DNA of 14,345 nucleotides, from assembly GCA_046316495.1 (NCBI GenBank), contig JBKDAM010000110.1, positions 1-14,345 on the forward strand, given 5' to 3'. The position numbers were made by a program, and so were the translations under genes. Below the pieces are notes generated by a model. The model was not told where the DNA came from, did not search any database, and was given only the letters and a program-made list of their open reading frames with translations. Below, one piece after another: positions 1-5,920 of this stretch (positions are counted from its first letter, which is position 1; every line of letters starts with the position of its first letter). Origin of the DNA: M3007 sp046316495 (GTDB lineage Bacteria; Bacteroidota; Bacteroidia; Chitinophagales; Saprospiraceae).

Positions 1-2
1 GT

Positions 3-767
3 GAGTTGCACTTGGAAATCATCGTGGATCGTCTTCGTCGCGAATTTAAAGTAGAATGCAACCAGGGTGCTCCTCAGGTAAACTACAAAGAATCGTTGAC
101 CAAAACGGTCAATCACCGCGAGCGCTTGAAGAAGCAGTCCGGTGGTTCTGGTTTGTTCGCCGATATGGAATTCGAACTTGGACCTGCAGATGAGGAGTTC
201 CTCAACAGCGATGACTTCAAGTCAGGTAAGAAAAAGCTTCAGTTCGAGTGGGCCATCGTGGGTGGTGCAATCGATAAGAACTATATGAAGCCTATTTCAG
301 ATGGTTTCACACAGATGATGAGCAATGGTATCCTGGCTGGTTACAACATCGACTCTATGAAGGTACGGGTAACAGACGGTGGTATGCACGCAGTAGACTC
401 GAAGCCAATCGCCTTCGAATTGTGTGCGAAAGAAGGTTTCCGTGCTGCTGCTCCTAGCTGTAAGCCAGTGTTGATGGAACCCATCATGAAATTGGAAATC
501 GTAACTCCAGAAGAGTACGTGGGTTCTGTAATCGGTGACTTGAACCGTCGCCGTGGTCTTCCAAAAGGACAGGAAACTCGTATGGGAGGCGCTGTAGCTA
601 TCCAGGCTGAAGTTCCGTTGGCAGAAATGTTCGGTTATGTGACACAGTTGCGTACCCTGACTTCTGGCCGTGCTGCTTCTTCTATGGAGTTTTCACATTA
701 CTCTCCTGCACCAGACGGTATCGCTAAAGCGGTAATCGAAAAGGCAAAAGGTACGGGTAAAGCATAA
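3..767 (+). CDS. fusA: Elongation factor G, C-terminal part (5'-truncated by window edge)
   Basis: This is the translational GTPase that drives ribosomal translocation in the cytoplasm. Only about 254 codons are visible. The reading frame is already open at base 3 with the conserved GELHLEI-type segment (ELHLEIIVDRL), which lies in domain III of EF-G. Domain IV follows, then domain V with the PIMKLEIVTPEEYVGSVIGDL segment and the late MEFSHYSPAP segment, and the protein ends in a basic tail. The GTPase domain lies outside the window. Codon use favours cgt, ggt and gaa, as expected for a highly expressed gene. A strong intrinsic terminator follows 27 nt after the stop, so this is the last gene of its transcription unit. 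EF-G paralogues exist in Bacteroidota, so the symbol is slightly less certain than the family. Confidence 0.95.
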   Translation, partial: ELHLEIIVDRLRREFKVECNQGAPQVNYKESLTKTVNHRERLKKQSGGSGLFADMEFELGPADEEFLNSDDFKSGKKKLQFEWAIVGGAIDKNYMKPISDGFTQMMSNGILAGYNIDSMKVRVTDGGMHAVDSKPIAFELCAKEGFRAAAPSCKPVLMEPIMKLEIVTPEEYVGSVIGDLNRRRGLPKGQETRMGGAVAIQAEVPLAEMFGYVTQLRTLTSGRAASSMEFSHYSPAPDGIAKAVIEKAKGTGKA

Positions 768-794
768 TTTGTCGGATTGCTTAGCTATTATAGG

Positions 795-832
795 AGCCCG
801 CTTGCCGTTTGGTAGGCGGGCTTTCTTTTTTT
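795..832 (+). terminator. Rho-independent terminator of fusA
   Basis: A 12-bp stem (AGCCCGCTTGCC, 795-806, pairing with GGTAGGCGGGCT, 811-822, with two G-U pairs) closes a GTTT loop. A T-rich run to 832 follows. It lies 27 nt after the EF-G stop. Confidence 0.93.
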
Positions 833-859
833 AAAAAATACCTTCACCCTAATCAAGGT

Positions 860-926
860 ATCTCCTCTTCAGCTCTTGCAATTCTCGAAGCGCGCTTCTT
901 TTCTTTTTTATAGGGATCTCCTCTTC
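860..926. repeat. Short direct repeat flanking a palindrome
   Basis: The 11-mer ATCTCCTCTTC occurs at 860-870 and again at 916-926. Between the copies lies a perfect 12-bp palindrome, GAAGCGCGCTTC (887-898), followed by a T-rich stretch. The region sits between the fusA terminator and the next gene. Its function is unknown, and pyrimidine-rich leader sequence may explain the repeat. Confidence 0.4.
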
Positions 927-932
927 TATTTT

Positions 933-940
933 TACTTTTG
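933..940 (+). promoter_or_regulatory. Bacteroidota -7 promoter box (TACTTTTG)
   Basis: Exact match to TAnnTTTG, 15 nt before the chosen ATG at 956, which gives a very short leader. No convincing TTTG -33 element is seen at the usual spacing, so the call rests on the -7 box and its position. Confidence 0.55.
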
Positions 941-955
941 TTTTTTGGAAAAAAC

Positions 956-1495
956 ATGGGAAAATTAGTGTTTTATATCGCTACAAGCCTAGATGGCTAT
1001 ATCGCTCGTCCAGATGGGGCCATTGACTGGCTGGAGCAGCTTCCTAACCCTAATCAGATTGACCACGGTTACCAATTGTTCCTGGATGGGATTGGGGCAC
1101 TAATAATGGGCCGTAAGACCTACGATAAAATTCTTGGAATGGGGATCGATTGGCCGTATCCAGGACTGCCCTGCATGGTAGTAAGCCAGAATGCTTCGTT
1201 TCCCGTTTCCAGTCCGGAGACGGTTGTGGTTTCTGAACAGGTGTCTGAAGCGGTGCTTCAATGGAAAAAAACGATGGAGAAGGACCTTTGGTTGGTGGGC
1301 GGTGGACAGTTGGCACAGTACTTTTTTCGGGAAAAACTGGTTGATCAGCTCGTTCTGACTTTAGTGCCGCTTACATTGGGAGAGGGTATTCCACTTTTTC
1401 CGGCTCCTGGTTTGGAAGATTCCTGGGAGTTGAAAGAGGTAGTGCCGTTTGAGACCGGTTTGGTAAGCCTAACCTACTCCCTTCGAGCATCTTAA
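956..1495 (+). CDS. Dihydrofolate reductase family protein (RibD C-terminal-like)
   Basis: This is a predicted cytoplasmic NAD(P)H-dependent reductase of the DHFR/RibD_C superfamily (YwjB/YyaP-like), 179 aa, close to the usual length for these stand-alone proteins. Visible motifs are the N-terminal strand plus SLDGYIARPDGAIDWL, the GRKTYD segment of the nucleotide-binding helix, and LVGGGQLAQ, the Gly-rich loop that contacts the dinucleotide phosphate. The physiological substrate is unknown: most family members are not the folate-cycle enzyme, so no folA or ribD symbol is given. ATG 956 is preferred to an in-frame TTG at 938 because the TTG lies inside the promoter box. The stop overlaps head-on with the stop of the leftward neighbour, with no terminator between them. 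Confidence 0.88.
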   Translation: MGKLVFYIATSLDGYIARPDGAIDWLEQLPNPNQIDHGYQLFLDGIGALIMGRKTYDKILGMGIDWPYPGLPCMVVSQNASFPVSSPETVVVSEQVSEAVLQWKKTMEKDLWLVGGGQLAQYFFREKLVDQLVLTLVPLTLGEGIPLFPAPGLEDSWELKEVVPFETGLVSLTYSLRAS

Positions 1496-2007
1496 GGGAA
1501 AGAAACACGAACGTCAGGATAATCGAGTTTACTGCTGCTGCGCGCACCATTCCGGTACAGGTGAATCAGGTTGGTTTGTCCACTCAAGTAATCATACAGC
1601 AGCCTATTTTGCACCTCTACCGGCCCCATACCGGGGAATTCCGCAGCTTCAAAATAACACCAGGTCGCTTCTTCCTCTATTTCATAACCCACCCAGCGCA
1701 GTTCCACGGGGCGGCCATTCACCGTGATTTGAAGCCGTTCTTGTAGGTAAATGGCCAATTGACCATCTGCATCGGCGCCCTGTGGGCGGGCTAGCTCTGC
1801 TTTGAAACCATATTTGCGGTACAAAGCATCTTGTAAATCGTCTGTAAACATTCGGCAACTCACCTGGAAGGTCTTCTTTGCGGTGTCGGACCGGATTTCG
1901 GTTACACTCACGTAAAAGGGATGTTCAGAAGGCTGCATTAAGAGCCCTAAACAGAAGAAAAGCAGGGAGAACCCATAAAATTTGCAAAAAAGGTTGTGTC
2001 TTTGCAT
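1492..2007 (-). CDS. DUF6702-like secreted protein
   Basis: A 171-aa protein of unknown function. It begins with a hydrophobic signal-like segment (about residues 7-25, FCKFYGFSLLFFCLGLLM), so it is probably exported. The mature part opens with HPFYVSVTEIR and continues with FQVSCRMFTDDLQDALYRKYG and LQITVNGRPVELRWVGYE. This pattern matches my memory of the DUF6702 family of Bacteroidota, which is often encoded next to an M1 metallopeptidase, as here. An upstream in-frame extension exists, but ATG 2007 is chosen because a -7 box ends 7 nt before it and the hydrophobic segment then sits at the N-terminus. It is divergent from the M1 gene and convergent, with overlapping stops, with the DHFR-like gene. 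The family assignment is from memory and was not searched. Confidence 0.8.
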   Translation of the reverse strand: MQRHNLFCKFYGFSLLFFCLGLLMQPSEHPFYVSVTEIRSDTAKKTFQVSCRMFTDDLQDALYRKYGFKAELARPQGADADGQLAIYLQERLQITVNGRPVELRWVGYEIEEEATWCYFEAAEFPGMGPVEVQNRLLYDYLSGQTNLIHLYRNGARSSSKLDYPDVRVSFP

Positions 2008-2014
2008 AGCTTTG
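1981..2014 (+). promoter_or_regulatory. Promoter of the M1 peptidase gene
   Basis: TTTG at 1981-1984 and TAGCTTTG at 2007-2014 match the -33 and -7 elements of Bacteroidota promoters with a 22-bp spacer. The predicted leader is about 35 nt to ATG 2057. The -7 box overlaps the start codon of the leftward gene and abuts that gene's own -7 box. Confidence 0.6.
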
Positions 2015-2022
2015 CAAAAGTA
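2015..2022 (-). promoter_or_regulatory. -7 promoter box of the DUF6702-like gene
   Basis: On the minus strand this reads TACTTTTG, an exact TAnnTTTG match, 7 nt before ATG 2007. The transcript would be leaderless or nearly so. No clear -33 element is seen. Confidence 0.6.
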
Positions 2023-2056
2023 AGACACGGTTCGTGATTTTAACCTATTCACAGTT

Positions 2057-4429
2057 ATGCTTAGACGTTTTTTCTTCATGATTCCCCTCTTGGGGCTTAG
2101 CTGGTGGCTGCCAGCCCAAAATATCCAAAACAACCCCACCTCCAATCACGGGAATAAATTTGAGCAACTGGGCATTATGCTCCCGGATGCGAATGGATTC
2201 CGGGCTGCTTCCGGAGCACCTGGTGCACAATACTGGCAGCAACGTGCTGATTATCAAATTGATGCCCGGTTGGATGAAAAAGAACGCCGGCTATATGGTG
2301 AGGAAACCATCACTTATTTCAACAATGCCCCCGAACCTTTGAACTACCTCTGGCTGCAATTAGATGAAAATGAGCACAGAGGAGATAACGAAAGCAATAA
2401 TTTCAACGGAGGTTCCTTTGAAACTCCTGTCACGGAAGGACAGCTCGAACGCCTAGAATTCCGGAAAAACCTGGAGGGTTACGGGGTGAATATCGAAAAA
2501 GTGACGGATAAAAATGGGAAACCGCTTCCTTACACCATTAATTACACGATGATGCGGGTTGACCTCCCCCAACCGCTTTTGCCCAATCAGAAATACGAAT
2601 TTAAAGTAAAGTGGAATTACAAAATCATACCCCGAACCAAATTAGGGGGCCGTGGAGGCTACGAGCTTTTTGACGAAGACGGTAATTGTGTGTTCACCAT
2701 CACGCAGTGGTATCCCCGCATGTGTGTGTACAGCGATTACCAGGGCTGGAATAACAAGCAATTTACCGGAAGAGGAGAGTTTGCACTCGCTTTTGGTAAT
2801 TTCTCCGTAAACATGACCGTACCTGCTGACCACGTCATTGCCTCTACCGGTGTTTGCCAAAACCCGGCCGAGGTGCTTAGCCCTGCTCAGCTCAGCCGCT
2901 GGAAGCAGGCCCAACAATCCAACGAGCCGGTGGAAGTAGTTACGCTGGAGGAGGCAAAAGCCCGTGAACAATCGCCTGTTACCGATAAAATGGTGACCTG
3001 GAAATTTAAGGCGGAAAATGTACGTGATTTCGCCTGGGGGAGCTCTCGTAAGTTTGTTTGGGATGCGATGTCCCAGCCTCAGGGCGGAAAGAATGTGATG
3101 TGTATGAGCTTCTACCCGAAGGAAGCCTATAGTTTGTATAGAAAGTACTCTACCAAGACGGTCGCCCATACCATTCGGGTGTATTCCAAGTACACCATTG
3201 ATTACCCATATCCAACCGCCATCAGCGTGGAAGCAAGTAACGGCATGGAATATCCAATGATTTCGTTCAACTTTGGCCGTACAGAGTCGGATGGAACCTA
3301 CAGTGCACGTACCAAGTATGGAATGATTTCAGTGATTATCCACGAGGTAGGGCACAACTTTTTCCCGATGATTATTAATAGCGATGAACGGCAGTGGACC
3401 TGGATGGATGAAGGGGTCAATACCTTCGTACAGTTTCTGGCCGAACAGGAGTTTGATAACAACTATCCCTCTTCTCGTGGCCCCGCCCACAAAATCGTGG
3501 ATTATATGAAACTTCCACCGAATCAGCTGGAGCCGGTAATGACCAACAGCGAGAATATTAATCAGTTTGGCTCCAACGCTTACCATAAGGCTGGGACCGC
3601 CCTTAATATTCTTCGGGAAACGGTGATGGGCCGGGAGCTGTTTGATTACGCCTTCAAGGAATATGCACGGCGCTGGGCATTTAAGCATCCAACTCCTGCT
3701 GACCTTTTCCGGACCATGGAGGATGCATCCGGGGTTGATCTGGACTGGTTCTGGCGCGGTTGGTTCTATGATATTCAGCCAGTAGATATTTCCTTAGACT
3801 CCGTTCGGGTATTTACCGTGGGAAGCTCCAAAGATGGAGAAAAAGAAATGGCAGCCCCAGCGGGCTTTGACCGGCCTGAAAACAATCCTAATTTTGAGTC
3901 GATTTCCAAGATCCGGAATCGGGAGGGCAAGCTGAACTTTTTGGTTGACCAGGATACGACGCTACGCGATTTTTACTATTACTACAAGGAGCCAGAAGGG
4001 GCGGGCGAAGGTCCTCAGCGTGGACGTGGTAACCGGGGAGCTTCCGCGAATATGGAGAAAATTACGGGTCCTGATTTGGAAAAATACGCTGGAAAATTTT
4101 ACTATGAACTGAGCTTTTCCAATAAAGGAGGACTAGTAATGCCCCTCATCATTCAGTGGAATTATGTAGATGGCAGCAGCGAGGTAGAGCGGATCAGCGC
4201 CTATATTTGGCGTAAAAATGAACAGAAAGTCGTTAAATCGTTCGCCAAAGACAAAGAAGTGGCGTCTATTGTATTGGATCCTTATCTAGAGACCGCGGAT
4301 ATCGATACGAGCAACCAGAGCTGGCCAAAGGTAGAAAATCCTTCCCGGGTCGACCTGTTCAAGTCTTCCCGCCCAGTTCGGGGTACCAATAACCAGGGTA
4401 ATCCAATGCAGCGCGCCAAGAAAAATTAA
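2057..4429 (+). CDS. Exported M1 family metallopeptidase (aminopeptidase N-like)
   Basis: A 790-aa gluzincin zinc peptidase expected in the periplasm or outside the cell. The N-terminus is a Sec signal peptide (MLRRFFFMIPLLGLSWWLPAQ region). The N-terminal beta domain carries the ITYFNNAPEPLNYLWLQLDENEH type of segment. The catalytic domain has SNGMEYPM, equivalent to the GxMEN exopeptidase motif but with Tyr-Pro after Glu. The zinc site HEVGHNFFP is at 429-437 and the third ligand Glu452 (WMDEG) has the correct 18-residue spacing. The probable transition-state Tyr509 is in NAYHKAG. The C-terminal part after about residue 590 is less conserved and includes a Gly/Arg-rich low-complexity stretch near 653-660. 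All zinc-site residues are present, so it should be active. The altered GxMEN motif makes broad aminopeptidase specificity uncertain. It has its own promoter and terminator. Confidence 0.92.
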   Translation: MLRRFFFMIPLLGLSWWLPAQNIQNNPTSNHGNKFEQLGIMLPDANGFRAASGAPGAQYWQQRADYQIDARLDEKERRLYGEETITYFNNAPEPLNYLWLQLDENEHRGDNESNNFNGGSFETPVTEGQLERLEFRKNLEGYGVNIEKVTDKNGKPLPYTINYTMMRVDLPQPLLPNQKYEFKVKWNYKIIPRTKLGGRGGYELFDEDGNCVFTITQWYPRMCVYSDYQGWNNKQFTGRGEFALAFGNFSVNMTVPADHVIASTGVCQNPAEVLSPAQLSRWKQAQQSNEPVEVVTLEEAKAREQSPVTDKMVTWKFKAENVRDFAWGSSRKFVWDAMSQPQGGKNVMCMSFYPKEAYSLYRKYSTKTVAHTIRVYSKYTIDYPYPTAISVEASNGMEYPMISFNFGRTESDGTYSARTKYGMISVIIHEVGHNFFPMIINSDERQWTWMDEGVNTFVQFLAEQEFDNNYPSSRGPAHKIVDYMKLPPNQLEPVMTNSENINQFGSNAYHKAGTALNILRETVMGRELFDYAFKEYARRWAFKHPTPADLFRTMEDASGVDLDWFWRGWFYDIQPVDISLDSVRVFTVGSSKDGEKEMAAPAGFDRPENNPNFESISKIRNREGKLNFLVDQDTTLRDFYYYYKEPEGAGEGPQRGRGNRGASANMEKITGPDLEKYAGKFYYELSFSNKGGLVMPLIIQWNYVDGSSEVERISAYIWRKNEQKVVKSFAKDKEVASIVLDPYLETADIDTSNQSWPKVENPSRVDLFKSSRPVRGTNNQGNPMQRAKKN

Positions 4430-4486
4430 AGCCTTTCTTACTGGAAATTGCATTTTGCCCTCCCTGTAGCCATCGTTTCAGAATGG

Positions 4487-4521
4487 TTAATTGTTAATTG
4501 TTAATTGTTAATTGTTAATTG
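4487..4521 (+). repeat. Five tandem TTAATTG heptamers
   Basis: Five perfect copies of the 7-bp unit TTAATTG lie directly after the M1 gene, preceded by AATGG. The unit is the reverse complement of units in the array at 4621-4680, so the two arrays face each other. Confidence 0.95.
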
Positions 4522-4530
4522 GGGGTAAAG

Positions 4531-4569
4531 AATGGGTGGTGAGCGTTGTGCTTACTGCCCATTTTTTTT
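4531..4569 (+). terminator. Intrinsic terminator of the M1 peptidase gene
   Basis: AATGGGTGGTGAGC (4531-4544) can pair with GCTTACTGCCCATT (4550-4563) over 14 positions, including several G-U pairs, around a GTTGT loop. A run of Ts to 4569 follows. It sits 101 nt after the M1 stop, between the two heptamer arrays. Confidence 0.8.
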
Positions 4570-4620
4570 GTAATTCTGAGTTAAGTTCTTAGGGTGCCTT
4601 ATTAATCTAGTTGATAGGCC

Positions 4621-4680
4621 CCATTAACAATTAACCATTAACAATTAACCATTAACCATTAACCATTAACCATTAACCAT
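4621..4680 (+). repeat. Eight tandem CMATTAA heptamers, inverted relative to 4487-4521
   Basis: Eight full units in the order CCATTAA, CAATTAA, CCATTAA, CAATTAA, then four CCATTAA, with a ninth partial unit running on into CCATTATTAA. The reverse complement gives TTAATTG and TTAATGG, so this array can pair with the array at 4487-4521 across a roughly 100-nt loop that contains the terminator. Confidence 0.95.
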
Positions 4681-4682
4681 TA

Positions 4683-4838
4683 TTAAAAGCCCTCTTTTTT
4701 TCGACACTGGGACACCCTAAAACGAAGTTTGAACAACGTAGCGAGGTAGTTCTGCTCCTCTTTGGTATATATTTCACTGAATACCTTAACCTGTACGCTT
4801 ATAACACCACTTCGATTCCTTTTTTGCCGATCAAATAC
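4683..4838 (-). pseudogene. Transposase remnant: start fused to end by internal deletion
   Basis: Read leftward from 4838, the frame gives VFDRQKRNRSGVISVQV and then KVFSEIYTKEEQNYLATLF and KLRFRVSQ. The first part matches the N-terminus of the remnant at 4962-5209 (shared pattern N-x-SG-x-ISVQV). The second part resembles what I remember of the C-terminus of IS1634-type (IS4 superfamily) transposases in Bacteroidota (xLTxEQxxLxxLF...RVSQ). The DDE catalytic core is absent. The frame stays open across the junction and on to a stop at 4683. This is inferred to be a decayed internal deletion product. The exact family is from memory, and a search with the two peptide parts would settle it. Confidence 0.55.
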
Positions 4839-4948
4839 CCCTAACGATAGGAGTTGGGTGTCTGGGACACCCAAAATGAACGTGTTTTTTTTGTGCAAAT
4901 AAATGATCTACAGCATTTTATGATTTTTTTACAAAAAAAAGTGTCGAA
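4700..4948 (-). mobile_element. MITE-like internally deleted insertion sequence
   Basis: The 249-bp segment is bounded by TTCGACAC (4700-4707) and its reverse complement GTGTCGAA (4941-4948), each next to a homopolymer-rich tract. Inside, in leftward order, are an A/T-rich leader, a transposase N-terminal fragment and a transposase C-terminal fragment. The orientation (start near the right end, stop at the left end) is what an IS with these ends would have. No target-site duplication is visible, and the terminal match is only 8 bp, so the boundaries are tentative. Confidence 0.5.
4854..4874. repeat. Perfect 9-bp inverted repeat with 3-nt loop
   Basis: TTGGGTGTC and GACACCCAA flank TGG. The right half, CTGGGACACCC (4862-4872), also occurs at 4707-4717 next to the left terminal repeat of the IS remnant. 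It may be a second relic of the same IS end. Confidence 0.8.
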
Positions 4949-4961
4949 GACAGGAAAGAAA

Positions 4962-5209
4962 TTAAATGCCTTGGATTCTGGTTTGAGTTCTGTTCTCCAG
5001 AAACTTCTCGGCTTGTTTCCAATTACAGCTGAAATCCCAATCCAATTGTCCCTGTTCTTTCCTTTTCAACGCTCGCCTTTCTGCATCAAACCAGCTTCAA
5101 CAACAGTATCCGAACTGCTGCCATTCGTTTTGACCAAGCGGTAGTTACCATTACTCTTGTCCATAACCTGGACGCTTATGATGCCACTTTGATTTTCGAT
5201 TCTTCCCTC
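4962..5209 (-). pseudogene. Frameshifted transposase N-terminal fragment
   Basis: Starting on the base after the rsmE stop, one frame gives ENQSGIISVQVMDKSN, GNYRLVKTNGSSSD and VVEAGLMQK, then a TGA at 5066-5068. A second frame entered near 5081 continues ERRALKRKEQGQLDWDF and WKQAEKFLENRTQTRIQGI to a TAA at 4962-4964. Together they read as one N-terminal region with a small frameshifting indel near 5080. The SGxISVQVxDKSxGxYxxVKTxGSSSD pattern is what I associate with IS1634-type transposase N-termini. The initiator region is lost against rsmE, and the catalytic domain is missing. The fragment ends next to the right boundary of the element at 4700-4948. Confidence 0.55.
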
Positions 5210-5920
5210 TTAGGGGGTGACTTGAGCCAGGTTAAAGGCGGCACAGCTATACAGACCTGCTGTTTCCGTTCGGAGTCGAGCGGCGCCTAAGGTCACTGGT
5301 TGGCAGTGGTTTTTTTGGGCAAGGGCTACTTCTTCTGGTGAAAAATCACCCTCTGGACCAATCAGGATGAGGGTGTCGAGGCCCGGCTGCAGTACGGATT
5401 GCAGGTGGGGCATTGGTTGGTCATCCGGGCACCAGGCGATGAACCGCTGTTTGGCTGAGAGGTTTTCAAAGAGTTTGGGAAAAGGACAGAGCTCCTGAAG
5501 GGTAGGAAGGTACGTTCGAAGGCTTTGTTTCATAGCGGATACGACGATTTTTTCGAGTCGGTCGTACCGGATTTGTTGCCGTTCGCTGTGCTGGCAACGC
5601 AGGGGAGTGATGGTGTCCACGCCGATTTCCACGGCTTTTTCCAACATCCACTCCAACCGATCGATGTTTTTAGTCGGTGCGATGGCCAGGTGCAGGCGAA
5701 CGGAGGGGGAGGGAAACTGTTTTTCTTCCAGTATCTGGACGGCAGCGTGTCGTTTTCCGATTTCGACGAGTTCCCCGATGGCATATTTGCCTTTACCGTC
5801 GGTGAGTTCCAACCGATCGCCGAGCCGTTTTCGAAGGACGACCGCGATGTGGCGACTTTCTTCTTCGGCAATTTGGACGATACCGCTGCCTAGTTGGGGC
5901 ACGTAAAACAGGTTATTCAT
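5210..5920 (-). CDS. rsmE: 16S rRNA (uracil(1498)-N(3))-methyltransferase
   Basis: A 236-aa SPOUT-class methyltransferase that makes m3U1498 in the decoding centre of 16S rRNA using S-adenosylmethionine. An N-terminal PUA-like domain (residues 1-70, including ESRHIAVVLRKRLGD) precedes the knotted catalytic domain. Visible motifs are APTKNIDRLEWMLEKAVEIGV (81-101), LIGPEGDFSPEE (186-197) and LGAARLRTETAG (211-222), which form the AdoMet-binding trefoil knot. The length is normal for RsmE. The start ATG lies inside the end of the upstream histidine kinase gene (8-nt overlap), which implies translational coupling. Transposase debris begins directly after the stop, and no terminator is visible. 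Confidence 0.95.
   Translation of the reverse strand: MNNLFYVPQLGSGIVQIAEEESRHIAVVLRKRLGDRLELTDGKGKYAIGELVEIGKRHAAVQILEEKQFPSPSVRLHLAIAPTKNIDRLEWMLEKAVEIGVDTITPLRCQHSERQQIRYDRLEKIVVSAMKQSLRTYLPTLQELCPFPKLFENLSAKQRFIAWCPDDQPMPHLQSVLQPGLDTLILIGPEGDFSPEEVALAQKNHCQPVTLGAARLRTETAGLYSCAAFNLAQVTP

Noticed and set aside
4487..4680. Heptamer arrays considered as a CRISPR array
   Set aside because: The units are 7-bp perfect tandems without spacers and there are no cas genes.
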